DNA of 64,000 nt from Rhizodiscina lignyota (taxonomy: Eukaryota > Ascomycota > Dothideomycetes > Aulographales > Rhizodiscinaceae), in contig ML978127.1 of NCBI GenBank assembly GCA_010015805.1, forward strand, positions 1,550,001 to 1,614,000, read 5' to 3'. Positions 15,431 to 27,253 of this stretch are shown piece by piece. The notes below the pieces were generated by a model that saw nothing but the letters and a program-made list of their open reading frames with translations, made no database searches and was not told where the DNA came from. How positions within the stretch are numbered: the first letter of the stretch is position 1; every line of letters begins with the position of its first letter. A program made the position numbers and the translations under genes.

Positions 15431-15766
15431 CCCACTTTTCCTCTTTATATCCTCAAGTCGGCCTGTGCATTTTACACTTTCATGGCGTTTGAAAAACTAA
15501 CTATATAAGGAGTTAGCAATATCTTAGATTTTCTATGCTAGCTTATAATGGCTAGCGTATTATTCTTAAAGCTAGTTTAAATTTTTTAGGGCTACGTACG
15601 TTCTCTTCCTAGCGTCAGGGGTAAATTTATTTTAGCTTAAAAAGGAGTAGGGCTATTCTAAACTAGTTAATTAGGGCTAGTAACCCTAACCCTAGTAAGC
15701 TCTAGCTTTTCTAAGTATAGTATAAAATGCACGGGCTGACTTGAGGATATGAAGAGGAAAAGTGGG
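15431..15766. mobile_element. MITE-like element with 44-bp terminal inverted repeats
   Basis: The left arm 15431-15474 and the reverse complement of 15723-15766 match at 41 of 44 positions, starting CCCACTTTTCCTCTT. All three mismatches are transitions. The 336-bp element has an A/T-rich core with repeated GCTAG and TTAGGGCTA words and no coding frame, as expected of a non-autonomous DNA transposon. No clear target-site duplication is visible. It sits in the intergenic region between two divergent cluster genes. Confidence 0.8.
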
Positions 15767-15961
15767 GGGGTGCCTCCGTGATGGCAACGCGTTGTATTGT
15801 ATGTTGTTAAGTATGAATTTGTGTCCTGCGCACCTGCCTTCAGCAGGGGGAAATGGATCATCTGACCATTTCTTAATCATCTGCCTCATTTATCGCTTCA
15901 AAACTAACATCCACTCTTTACGTACACAGCGCAAGAGCATTTGACTGGCCTTTACCACCAA

Positions 15962-18538
15962 ATGAAGGATACATCTACACTTGGAAACCAAATGGAGAAA
16001 GATGGACCATCCACTCGCGCAAGCTTTTCGATATACGGCCCGAACACGTATATTGAGCGGGTCGCGCCAGTCTCCTTTGCACAGGCGCCAGTGTATTTCC
16101 TATCCCAATTTCTCGAAGACTGCACGTCACTCAATGTCACACTCAGTAACCGGATTCAAGGCCCGCTGCGAGTGTCTCAACTCAACCAGGCTTTTCAAAA
16201 GGTCGCACTTCGTCATGAGGCGTTGCGCACATGCTTCTTTCTGGACGAAGAAACATCCGAGCCCATGCAAGGTATTCTCAATGCTCCCACATTTCAGTTG
16301 GAGTGTCGACAGGTCCGCAACGAGGGCGAGGTATTCGAGGAAATAGAGCTTTTCAAGCGTCACAGATACGATCTCGAAACCGGCGAGACTGTAAAGGCGA
16401 CTCTGCTGTCTTTGGAGCCAGAGTCTCATTTTCTCATCTTTGGACACCACCACCTCGTGTTAGATGGCGTCAGCGGTCAAAACATACTGCACGACCTGGA
16501 AAGGGCATATCGATCACAGAGCCTGCAGCCAGTGTACCAATATGCTGACTTTTCCAACATGCAGAGAGCGCTCGTGGAAAGCGGGCTCCCCGAGGAGCTC
16601 TCATTCTGGAGGAGCGAGTTCGCTGAGCTTCCACCCGTGCTGCCTTTGCTGCCCAATGCCAAAGTCCAATCAAGGCAGGAATCGATGGAGCCCCGATCGA
16701 CCGTGCTAAAATTCACTCTCAATGCAGATTTAGCGAGTCAAGTCAAAATAGTCAGCCGCCGTCTCAAGGTCACCTCATTCCAGTTGCACCTCTCGCTTCT
16801 CCAGCTTCTTCTATTCAAGCTTGTTGGCGAGAGAGATCTGTGCATTGGCGTGATGGATGCTAACCGAACGAATGACCTTATTGAAAGCGTGGGCTTTTTC
16901 GTTAATTTGCTGCCGGTGCGCTTCAGAATCCAGGAGAGCGACACCTTTGAGCACCTTGTCACTCAAACCCGACAAAAGGCACTCCAGGCCCTCAAACATT
17001 CTCAGATGCCGTTTGATGTGCTTCTCGGGAACTTGAGCGTGCCTCGATCGTCAGCGCATAGCCCTCTATTCCAAGTTGCAATCAATTACAGGATGGGCAC
17101 ATTTCGAAGGGCATCGTTCGGCGATTGCGAGATGGAATTTTCGAGCATGGATGATGCGAGCACCACCTTTGATCTGATAGTAGACATTGAAGATTGCGAC
17201 GATGGTGTCTGCTGCATGGCGTTCGTGGGACAAGAATATCTGTACCCGGTCGACGCTCTACGTACGCTTGCGAATCAGTACGCCGACCTGCTCAGTTTTG
17301 TGTCACGCCAGCCAACTCTGGAACTCAGCGAGTATACTGTATCCCGCCCTGGTGGAAACGGAATCGCAGAGCTTGTCGACTCTCCAGCCTCCACACCTTC
17401 AAAGCGTCTGCCTTTGCGAGCCCAATCGGCCCTTGTAATGACCAAGCGTGGAACTTGGGAGTTATTGAACACGATGCCTGTGCTGGAGTTGATACCGGAC
17501 TCTGTTCTCATCAAGGTCGAAACGACAGCTCTAAATCCTCTCGACTGGAAATTGCCCGAATTCTCTCTATCTCCAGGATCCGTTGGTGGCTCAGATTTCT
17601 GTGGGACAGTCACGGCCATTGGCAGCGATAGCTTGCCGAAATCACTCCTCGTTGGAGACCGTGTCTGTGGATGGGTTTTTGGCTCGAATCCTCAGCGACC
17701 TGGAAACGGGGCTTTTGCAGAGTACGTTACTGCTTTTAGCGATCTAGTTATGAAGGTCCCCTCGTGGATGTCGTCAGAAGATGCTTGTACCCTTGCACTA
17801 GCTTCTGCGACTGCCGGACAGGCGCTATATTGGTCGTTGCAGTTACCTTTGCCGACAGCGCCGGCTGAGAGCCCTTTCTATGTGTTGGTGAATGGAGGAA
17901 GCACTGCCACAGGGACAATGGCAATTCAACTATTAAAGCTGTAAGCGTGACCAAACTTACATCAGAGAGCTTGCTAATTGCCATGCAGTTCTGGCTTGAT
18001 TCCCATCACGACTTGTTCTCCCCACAACTTTGATGTGGTGCAGTCGTACGGCGCCAAAGCGGCATTCGATTATCGCTCTCCGACCTGCGTGGACGACATC
18101 CAGGCCTACACGAACAATTCCATCACTCATGTTTTAGATTGCATCTCTACACCACCTTCCATGGCCCTCTGTTACAAGGTCATTAAACCCAGCTCCTCCG
18201 GTAGCACAACAAAATCCAAGTACACCGCTCTTGAACCATATTCTACCCGAATCAGCGCTTCTCGTTCGGACGTCACGGCGGATTGGGTGCTGCTATTGAC
18301 TCAATTTGGAGAGTTAGTAGGATTGAGCGGCGTCTATGCAAGGGAAGCGAGGCCACAAGATCGTGTATGGATGAGACATTGGTATGAGGTGGTTGAACGC
18401 CTTGTGTTGGAGAAGAAGCTTCGACCGCATCCTCGGGAAATTTTTGGTAGCGGCGGATTATTGCCAATTGTTGACGGATTGGAGCGTCTGAAGTCTGGAA
18501 AAGTTTCGGGGACCAAGTTAGTCTGTAGAGTCGCTTAA
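15962..18538 (+). CDS. Condensation domain - trans-enoyl reductase fusion protein
   Basis: Predicted 842 residues. Exons 15962-17940 and 17989-18538 join across a 48-bp intron (17941-17988) that has a GCTAAT branch-like site. Residues 1-470 form an NRPS-type condensation domain with an intact catalytic HHLVLDG (His163, His164, Asp168) and a downstream S-V-G-F-F-V-N-L-L-P block. A linker of about 15 residues leads to a medium-chain dehydrogenase/quinone-oxidoreductase domain (about 484-842). It has N-P-L-D-W-K, VLVNGGSTATG near 643 and I-T-T-C-S-P-H-N-F-D, all close to LovC-type trans-acting enoyl reductases. It probably acts on ACP-bound chains of the neighbouring PKS, reducing enoyl intermediates and joining the chain to an alcohol or amine. 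The first ATG is used; another lies 10 codons on. Both domains are in one continuous frame, so the fusion is not an assembly-gap artefact. Confidence 0.85.
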
Positions 18539-18804
18539 TAACGTATTTAGTTTCTACTCAATAGTTACGAGAGACCACCTTAGATTGTGTTAACGTACTT
18601 AATAAGCGAGCGGTCCGGACAAGCGAATGGCGCGCTTCATATATAATAAAACATTGCCAACGCAATCATAATTAAGTCTGAGTGCCCACGCGCGTAGCTT
18701 TGTAATTTAGGAGAGGGCAATGTCACGTGACTTTGATCACGTGACATGCTTAGTCATAAGGCACGCGACGTGAACGGGATATTGAATTCATTAAGTATAT
18801 GCTT
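18539..18804. other. 3' flank of the fusion gene, with CACGTG palindrome
   Basis: Moderately A/T-rich sequence marking the right side of the cluster. No gene is visible. The palindrome at 18721-18746 is listed separately. Confidence 0.4.
18721..18746. promoter_or_regulatory. Palindrome with two CACGTG E-boxes
   Basis: TGTCACGTGA at 18721-18730 and its exact inverse TCACGTGACA at 18737-18746 flank a 6-bp spacer. Each arm holds TCACGTGA, the core bound by fungal bHLH regulators such as Cbf1-type proteins. The nearest starts are more than 1.7 kb away, so it may equally be an arm of a decayed inverted-repeat element. Confidence 0.55.
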
Positions 18805-19076
18805 ATTCGGTGCGTCTGCGCCTGCTTACTCGGTGCTTATGCGCCTGTTCATTTAGTGCCTCTATGCCTACTTATTCGGTGCTTACTGGCTGGCTAAGTG
18901 CCTACTACTTCGGTGCTTATGGGCTGGTGCTTCGGTGCTTCGGTGCTCGCTAGCTGGCTTCGGGGCTCGCCAGCTGGCTTCGGTGCTCGCTGGCTTGCTC
19001 GGGTGCTAGCTGGCTGGCTTGAGTGCCTGCTGTTTCGGTGTCTATCTCGCTCGGGCGCTTGCTAGCTGGCTTAGGT
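18805..19076. repeat. Degenerate tandem repeat (CGGTGCT...GCTGGCTT type)
   Basis: About 270 bp of irregular reiterations of CGGTGCTTATG, TTCGGTGCTCGCT and AGCTGGCTT. Unit length varies from about 14 to 30 bp, and copies become more alike towards 18920-19020. No coding potential is evident. This is a decayed minisatellite at the border between the metabolite cluster and housekeeping genes. Confidence 0.65.
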
Positions 19077-19079
19077 GCT

Positions 19080-19258
19080 TATCCCCCTTAGTGCTAGGGC
19101 ATTCCCGGCCTCGGTACAGAAGTACCCCCCAGACTCGGTACGGAGGTACCCACATCATGGGACCCCCTGCACCCAGTCCCACCCAGAGCTGGGTGCAATA
19201 ACCCCCCAGAATTTAGGTACTAAAACCGGGAATGCCAGGTCTAGCGCTAAGGGGGATA
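19080..19258. mobile_element. Short TA-flanked inverted-repeat element
   Basis: TCCCCCTTAG(T/C)GCTAG...GGCATTCCCGG at the left end (from 19082) is matched inversely at the right end (to 19256). The arms show one transition and a 4-nt insertion (ACCT) in the right arm. A TA dinucleotide sits on each side (19080-19081, 19257-19258), as after Tc1/mariner-type insertion. The element is about 175 bp, contains repeated GGTAC words and has no coding frame. Confidence 0.65.
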
Positions 19259-20496
19259 AGCTCGCTACTTCGGTGCTCGCTACTTATCACGTTAAAAGTA
19301 AGCTTATAAGCGTGATATATACATCGAGATAGAACCTACTAAGATAGCCGTAGCTATAAGTTGAAGCGAGCGAGTTGTTGTTGAGAGGGAGGAGGTAGTG
19401 TGTACTTAGTACTTGTCTACAGACCTCAAAAAGTTCACTCCAGGAACGCGAGGAACGCGAAAGTAGCATTGTATTTGCCGATGAGCTTGTCCAAATCAAT
19501 ACTCGACGGAACATATGTACCATCGGTCTTCCGGCAATCAGCCTCCAGAATGCTCTTTTGGCGAGGATCGAAGCTGGATGTCGAGCAAAACTGACTGAAG
19601 CCAGAAAGCATGATCAGAGCAGTTGGTAAAAATGAAAGCCGTCAATTACGCCGGTGAGGAATTCATGATTCCAGTTGTTCATGGAGACATATTTGAGGTC
19701 ACAGCGATTTCCACACCGGTATCCTTGGGCACAGGTTCCGGTGAGGCTGTGAAATTAAGAGCGAGCCGTGACTGGACAGCTAATAATGCATCCTGAGACG
19801 CAATGCGTCACGATATTTGTGACTTGGCCAACGGTTCTTTGCGATATTTATTAGTGCACATATGCTGCAGTCTCGTGGGATGTCGAGGTTGGCTTGCTTT
19901 TCGCTCCTTTCGCCAACATTTCGGCCCCCAAAACGCCTCTCAGCAAGGATCGATTCCTTAAGCGCCAGGAGTTCCGCAGGACCAGTGCTGGATTCTACTG
20001 TTGGTAGGACATATGCAGACATAAATAAAAGTGCCCTTTCGTAAGCCTGATTTGTAACCGTGGCGATGGGTCTGTCCATTCTTTCCGAAGCCGAGTTTAA
20101 GAGGAGGCGAATCTCTCCGTCCACCATTTTCTGGATCTCGCAAAAGTGCGGCGGGCGTCTCCACAAATGGGCGACTAAGCTTCTGAGGCGGAAGACTTGC
20201 CGCATGTGCATGGGGCGGCCGTGGGTGTGGAGAGTCTCTCAGCCGCAGCTGACTGGCTATGTCTCTGCAGAGCCGCGTCGTATCGTAAATGGTCTAGTCC
20301 TGCCTGTAAAAATGACACGGGGGTGGTGGCTGGACAGGGGAGATATCTGGAAGCATGATGCTGGGGGCAGGATTTATTGTTTAGGTATATCAGGAAGGCT
20401 TCCCCCATCTGATCGGAAACTTGGAAGAAATCGAAATCGAACTTGTTGCATTCTCTGAAACTGAGGACTCTCATTGACCAAAGGAAGCGTGCAGGG
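19259..20496. other. Intergenic region with one doubtful minus-strand frame
   Basis: No recognisable gene. An open frame on the minus strand, 20211-19780, would encode 143 residues with an acidic helical middle and two late cysteines. It begins with ATG but matches no family I know and could be chance or a remnant. A possible upstream promoter for the protease gene must lie in the last few hundred bases. Confidence 0.3.
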
Positions 20497-23367
20497 ATGG
20501 AGAATGGAAACGGCGACGCTCCAGCGCCCACCCCGATCGTTATTCGTCTAGTGCAAGATCCACCTCAAGCGGCACCACAAGCGGAGGCTATCGCTGAGCC
20601 GGCATCAGACCCACCAGTGAAGAACGACGAGTTCTACAAGTACTGGGACCGATTTCTCAGCGAGAAGCCAAGCGGAAAGAACGCGAAGAAAGCCCTTCGT
20701 GATGCGAAGAATAATGCTGGAGTTGTTTCGCTCGATGCGGACCCAGAGGGAAGACCGTCGCATTTGACGCGGAGGAACACGCAAGGCATTGTTACTACGT
20801 AAGTCATTTGGTTTTATTTCGGTTTTTTGCCTTCATTTATTCGAAAAAGTAGCGACAGTGATTGGATATCTACCAATTTTCGCAAGATCCTTGAAGGCAT
20901 ACTAATCGCGACGTGTGCATGCAAAAACATCCATTGGTACTGACACAAACCGCCAGTCAAAAAGCAACATCCTCGTACGAAGAAGCCGCCGCAACATGTC
21001 GCGCCAAGGTTCGGGCGATAGTGAACGAATGCGCGCGGCTGAACATCAAATACACTGACAAGAATTTCTACCTGCCGTACCTCGATGCACTTGTATCTCT
21101 TGACAGCCTTGATGACCCCCCGTCGTCTGTCAAAGGACTCCAAGGCGTCGGATCCGTCAAACGTGTTGAGGACATTTACGAGGAGCCTCATTTCATCGTG
21201 GATGGCGCGACAGCAGACGATGTACGCCAAGGTTACGTCGGAGACTGCTGGTTCCTGGCGGCGATTACAGCACTCAGTGGAAAGAAGGACCTCATAGAAC
21301 GAATCTGCGTCGACAGAGATGAGAAGGTTGGAGTATACGGCTTCGTATTCTTCCGTGACGGAGAGTGGATATCCGAGATCGTGGACGATACGCTCTGCCT
21401 GAAGCGCTCTGACGACCAGAGGCAGTATCCTACAGAGTATCTGCTCAGCGTCTCCGGGGATACAGATGTCTACCGCAGAGGTATTTCATCTGAGATGCGG
21501 TATGGCAGCCAATATGATATCCTGAGGCTTCCGAAGGACTTCCGCGAGTCACTGCGGAAGGGATCAAACTCGCTCTATTTTGCAAGCTGCCGCGAAAGCA
21601 ACGAGACATGGCTCCCGTTACTAGAGAAGGCATATGCAAAAGTACATGGTGATTACCAGGCAATCAGTGGCGGCTTTGCCGGAGAGGGAATCGAGGACCT
21701 CACCGGTGGTGCATCGACGTACATCACTTCAGAGACCGTCTTGGACAAGGACAAACTGTGGTCGGAGCTTATGCAGGTCAACAAGGACTCTGGATTCCTC
21801 TTCGGCTGCGGCTCGCGCGTCGGACGAGACAATGACCCCCATGATGAGGAAGGCTTCGTTCGGGGACATGCATACACTGTGTTGAGTGCACGGGAAGTGA
21901 AGGATCCAATAGATGAGTCGAAAACATTGAGATTGCTGAAGGTCCGTAACCCGTGGGGCAGGCAGGAATGGAATGGTGCTTGGAGCGATGGGTCGAAGGA
22001 GTGGAATGCGAAAATGATTCAGGAATTGGAGCACACGGTATGCCAACGCCGTAAAATCACCATCAAATGGCGCCACTAACATATCATAGTTTGGCGATGA
22101 CGGCATCTTTTGGATCTCCTTCCAAGATTGGCTCAAATACTTCCCCGACTTCGAGCGTACGCGCCTCTTTGGCCCGGAATGGACGGTAACGCAACAATGG
22201 ACGTCAGCCAACGTCCCATGGAACACGGACTATCTTGACGCAACGTTCAAGTTCACGCTCGCCAAGGACGGTCCTGTTGTGCTGGTCCTGAGTCAGCCCG
22301 ACAGCCGTTATTTCTCAGGCCTGCAGGGTCGGTTTCGTTATAGTCTACACTTCCGGCTCTATAAGGAGGGTGAGGACACGTACATTGTTCGCAGCATGCT
22401 GCAAACCGGCTCGGGACGTTCGTGCTCTGCTGAGCTGGACCTGGAGCAAGGAGAGTACTTCGTACGCATCAAGATCGAAGCATCTCGGTATGATTGCAGC
22501 ACCGCCGAAGAAATCATCAAGAAATACAGGTTCCAGAGGCGCGACAAGCTTCTTGCTGTGGGCAAGAACTTTGATCTGCCGCACTCGAAGGGACGACTGC
22601 GGGAGCGAGAGAACCAGAACGTGGTAGACCGTAAGACCACGACTAGGGAAGAGGATAAAGCCGAATTGAAGCGCCAACGGATCTATAAGAAGAAGGAGAG
22701 GGAGAGAGAAAGAGCAAGACAGAGGAGGATCGATGCAGAAACCAAACGCAAGGAGGAGATCAAGAAAGCCGCAAAGAAGAAGGAGAAGGAGGAGGCTGAA
22801 GCTAAGAAAGCTGCAGAGAAGGCAGAGAAGGCTAGAAAAAAGGAGGAGGAACAATCCAAGCCAAAAGAAGAGCAAGACGCCAAGGCAGGCGCAGAATCCG
22901 ATGGCAAAGATCCCAATTCTCCAAAAGAGACAATCGAGAAGCCGGAAGACAAAGACGAAAAGAAGGACGAGGAAGCAGCCGGGCCGACTCCAAAGACGGA
23001 AGAGTCATCTTCGAACGACTCCACCCCTCAGAATACTCCGGATAGTGAGGAATCTTCTTCAAAAACAGAGGAAAAGACAGAGGACAAGGGCAGCGACGAG
23101 AAAACAGAAAAAACAAAAGAGAATACTGACGGGGAGGAGGAGGAAGCAGACGAAGAAGAAGAAGACGAAATCACCGATGTGAGCTCCGTTGCCGACGACG
23201 ACTTTGATTGGGACAGTGACATCGACGGGCCTGCGGATGTCGAAACAGAGGACGAAGACGAACCAGGCATGTACGCGAGTGACCCTTGGAATGCGACGTG
23301 CGTTATTGGCCTCAGAATCTATTCGATGGATAAGGAGGCTCGGATCAAAGTCTCAGAGGCGGCGTAG
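20497..23367 (+). CDS. Calpain-like cysteine protease with charged C-terminal tail
   Basis: Predicted 886 residues. Exons: 20497-20798, 20957-22037 and 22090-23367; the introns are 158 and 52 bp and the frame closes. The C2-type catalytic core is intact: Cys198 in GDCWFLAA, His405 in GHAYTVL and Asn432 in RNPWG. A calpain beta-sandwich-like region follows. From about residue 640 the tail is first a Lys/Glu/Arg/Ala-rich, probably coiled-coil segment, and then an acidic Ser/Glu/Asp-rich disordered segment. The protein ends with a short ordered patch around Y-A-S-D-P-W-N-A-T-C. No MIT domain of the PalB type is visible at the N-terminus, so this is a general fungal calpain-like protease rather than the pH-signalling one. 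The substrate is unknown. The start is the first ATG in frame. Confidence 0.9.
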
Positions 23368-23565
23368 TGCAGGTGATGCATAGGGGGTTAAGGTAATCGC
23401 GACTTTGGATTCTCTGCTTTTGTCAGTTGATTATCTGGACATTCTGAAATGGTCCAAGAAGTTTCTTTGTCTCTCAGCTCGATTGTAATGTTATATTCGA
23501 CTTGGATTTTGTAAACATAATCAGTTCTCTGCCACCTACCCCCTCTATCAAGGCTGCGGGAGTGC
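23368..23565. other. Short convergent 3' intergenic region
   Basis: About 200 bp between the stop codons of two convergent genes, holding only their 3' untranslated sequences. Nothing else is seen. Confidence 0.5.
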
Positions 23566-25563
23566 CTATGCCGAGACCTCCTTCTCATGGGTCTCCAACG
23601 CCTTTCGATCAGCCTCCTGCAGTGCCACCGTTTTCTTCGTGTACTTCCTCCCGTCAATGCTTGGAATGAAAAGCGCCGCAATGCATCCGCACAGGCCAAA
23701 TGCCAACGCAACCTCGTAGCTCAGGTGGGCTCCGGTCAAGTACGCCTCCTTATTACCCAATGCAGCGGCTGCCTGAACTTGTGGCGTGATCCCTGGAACT
23801 GCCTCGTACGCCGCTGGAGTACCAAGTTTAGCGGCAGCGATGAGCGCTGTGAGGCTTGACGATGGAAAAGATGATCCGAGCGCCGAGACATTCTTTGTGA
23901 CGGCAGCGGCGAGACTATTTGCGTACTTGTTATTCGTGACGTTCGAGAAAATGGCGGTTGCTACGGCGCCAGCCAGTAGGCGTGCTGTTCCTGCGAGACC
24001 GGCTGCTGTGCCACTGTCTAGTTGTGAGCTATTGCTCAAATTAAGCAAATAAAGAGCTCTCAACTTACATATCTGTTTGGTAAATGATACCAAATCCAAT
24101 GAGGACCAGAGAATTTAAAATGACAAGCGACGTGCAAAGCGAGATGAAGAAAGTCAGAATGATGGATTTGACGGGATTATGAAGAGTAGCGGTAGACATA
24201 GCCCCAACACATGCAGTTTGTAGAGCAATAGCCCCAAAGATCTGCCAGCGTTGATGGCCAAGCCTCTTGCTACCAGTGATGACGATCCCGCCAATAACGG
24301 AACCGAGTGGAAGAACTTCCGAGTAGAGTCCCTTTGAAATCTCGTCGCCCGCGTAAAGCAGCTGGGAAAGTCTCGGCCATAGTGTTGCATTCGAATAATA
24401 TTGCATTCCTGTGATAGCCATGCAAATCATGGGCATAAGGAAACTAGAACGAGTCAGTCATCAGGTCCTGTGAAGGTGGAAGGTACTGACATACTGTCTA
24501 ATCTGGTTGAACAACCTTGGCGGCAGGAGCGGCTCGTTGACTTTACCGTACGCCTCGTAGAGGCCCAAACCAACCAGTGTGAAGAATCCAATAACAATGG
24601 GTGCAATACTGGTTGCACTTGTCCATGGATGTAGAGTGCCACCCCAGCTTACACCACAGATAAACAGGGTGCAACCAGCGATGAACAAGAACAAGCCAAG
24701 CCAGTCGAAACCCATAAAAAGCTCCCTCTTGGACTTCCGGTCTGCCGAATGCTTCGTCTCAAAAGTCGGGGGGTGGTAGAAGATGAACAGGTAGACGAGG
24801 TTGAAACATTGGAATCCGATCATGATATAATATGGAATGCGCCAGTTGGACGTGTTCTTGATAATCGCCCAAGAGATCAAAGGCATGAGTTGCGCGATAA
24901 CAGAGCTTGCATCGAAAAGACCGATTGTGGTCATGCGCCATTCATTCGGTACAATTTCCTGAGGCATGTCAATTCGATCACATCATCTCTATCCGGGTAG
25001 GTGTAAAGACAATACCTGAACAGCTCCAAAGGACATCTCGAGGAAGCCGGATCCAGCACCAAACAGCGCTCCGCCGGCAATCATTTGATTAATAGATTGG
25101 CCCGTTGCAGAAACGATGCTTCCAATGATCAGGATGACGCTTCCGCATAAGAAAAAGTAGCGTCGCCCAAAGATGTCAGAAAGACGCCCGCCGACGGTGA
25201 CAAAGATCGCGCCCCCGAGATTCCATGATATGGTGATCCACGTATAACGAGGATCTGGTCCAAGCTCGGCGTTGATGTACGATAGAATCGAAGGCGGAAT
25301 CAAAAGTGTGAACAAGTAAGCATTGTAACACATGCCCATACCCTATTTTATATCAGCCAAATGCCCATATGGATTATTGCACTTTGTAAACTTACGACAG
25401 CAGCAAGAATTGTACGCCATGTCATCCCAATTTCCTCACCGGTTGTCTCCAACTGACGAATGATTTTCTCGTCAGAGTTGCTGATAACTTCATCATCGCT
25501 AGAGGCTCTTTCAACTGCATCAATATGCGCCGTCTCTATTTTATCTGATGTCGCGTCGGCCAT
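23566..25563 (-). CDS. MFS transporter, TRI12/siderophore-type (14 helices)
   Basis: Predicted 598 residues in five exons: 25563-25396, 25342-25016, 24958-24495, 24443-24069 and 24028-23566. Introns are 53, 57, 51 and 40 bp; the last is unusually short but restores the frame (Y-Q-T-D-I-S-Q-L-D-S-G-T-A-A-G-L-A-G). A hydrophilic acidic N-terminus precedes about 14 membrane segments. The MFS signature GRLSDIFGRR lies between early helices, followed by I-V-S-A-T-G-Q-S-I-N, typical of the fungal TRI12 family (trichothecene efflux pumps and related permeases). It is 5 kb from the metabolite cluster, with a protease gene between, so membership of that cluster is uncertain. A siderophore-iron transporter is the main alternative. 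Confidence 0.88.
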
Positions 25564-26357
25564 GTTGAAACAAGATTAATGAAAGAGGATTCCAGCTTAT
25601 GGAGAGGCAGGACGAAACTACGCTTTGTGAATATGAAGATGAAATGAAGTCGAAGGAAATCGAGAACCTATATCCCCATGCTTAAGAATTAGCGTCCCCA
25701 GCTCCAAGCAAGCCGAGACCGTAAAGAATTGCATTTTCCCCGCAAATCCCCAGATTGGAGTCAAAGGAGTTCTTGTCGGCTGCGCTCCGCAGGATGCAGG
25801 CGGATGGACTAACGGCATATCGGAGACTGGACCGATGACACCCGGCACATCTGCAGGGAAAGCTCATCTCTAAATGGCTGTAACTGGGCTTGAAAATGGC
25901 CTGTTGGTCTTGGCTGGGGTGTTACAACCGTGGATACGGAAAACGACAGCCCCAAACTAGAGGCAAACTAAAGTTGAGAGTAACCGAGAACGCCATTAGA
26001 GTAAGGAATTGAAGGGTGTCTACTCCGTAATCCGAGGTGCGAAAGGGATAAGGGGATAAGGACGCCGCGATCCATTCTGCCCAACAGCTCTGAGGACTAC
26101 CTTGATGGAACTAATACGGTGATCAGCTCGTCCGAAAATACCTGGGACGAGGTCTGCCGTGTGGAGTAAGATCGAAAAAGGGTCGTCTAGCTTCAAGGTG
26201 GAGTTGGAAGAGGCTAGCAGGCCGACCGCGTGGCGTTTTCATTTTAGCGCTCGGGTACCCAGTTTTCCGAATTTCCGAACCAGACTTTAGAAAAGGCGTC
26301 TTCTGACGAGCTTGCGGGCTTTGGATTGCAAGTCAATTGAGCAAACACACTTTTCGA

Positions 26358-26958
26358 CTAAGCTGGCTTCCATGCAGTTCGAAGGCGTGGTTGTGGAACA
26401 GTTCCAGCAAAAGGAGACCTTGAACGATCCTCCTCTTCGCAAGGGTTAAAGATCTCTACGACCTCGAGAGGACCCTGTACAAAGTCAGTTCCGCAAGAGA
26501 GGAAAATCGTGACAGCGCATATAGCAAAGACCTGATCGACATGGCCAGTCACTGGCAAAACGAGATATCGCAGAGCTTGCAGCGGTAGGATTTGTTTGTC
26601 AAGGACTTTTCCAGATGGTCTGCTTACTTGCTGTCCCGTCCTGGATTGTTGGCTCTGGATTTGGCCACTCTCAAGTCTGCTTGGCCGATGTATTCGTCGT
26701 AGTTCTCCTACATCTGCTTGTAATGGTGGTTTGTAGCATTTCCGGCTTCCACTCCAAGGCATTTCTGCTCCTCAATGGCTTGGAGTCTTGGGCTTCAAGC
26801 TGCTCGGCAGATACGTCCAAGTCGCCGTGGAACCGATTGGCAGAATTGTAGAACTCGGGTTTAATCCATGCAGTAAAACTACCAAGCCAAGGTTGAACGC
26901 TCTGTATATTCCATGTTCTGGAGCGGAGATCGATAGTCAAACCATCGTTAGAGGCCAT
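26358..26958 (-). pseudogene. Possible broken or multi-intron gene of unknown function
   Basis: An ATG at 26958 opens a 95-codon frame rich in Trp and charged residues. After about 26730 protein-like sequence continues in other frames. One frame has Q-A-D-L-R-V-A-K-S-R-A-N-N-P-G-R-D-S-K. Another, down to 26358, has hydrophobic T-G-H-V-D-Q-V-F-A-I-C-A-V-T-I-F-L. An in-frame TAG interrupts the link in one frame. I could not find introns that restore one frame, so it is either a decayed gene or an unmodelled one. No family is recognised. Confidence 0.25.
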
Positions 26959-27253
26959 GCCGGAGTACCTGCCCTAAACACACATGCATCTTCCGCAGGC
27001 GGGAAAGAAGGGATAGAAGAGTGTTTTCACGAAATGGAGCACAAGAAGTCCTTTAAGCGGACTGGGACCTCGTGAACAAGTGAAGGTCTCTTTAATTGGA
27101 CAGTCTCTTCAAAGGAGGTGAGAGGTAAAGCTGAATTTCTAATTTAGATATGGTTGAGCTAATTGTCGAACCAGTGTACTGCTTGCCGACGACCATCTTG
27201 CACACGGCAGATCCTTTCTTCTCCCTACCCTTTGTGTGCTTGGAGGCCAGGTT

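Noticed and set aside
19400-19594. Plus-strand 64-codon frame
   Set aside because: Located in a repeat-rich border region, no family or promoter features.
22345-23270. Minus-strand frames rich in Leu/Ser/Phe opposite the calpain tail
   Set aside because: Mirror images of the Lys/Glu-rich codons (AAG, GAG) on the plus strand.
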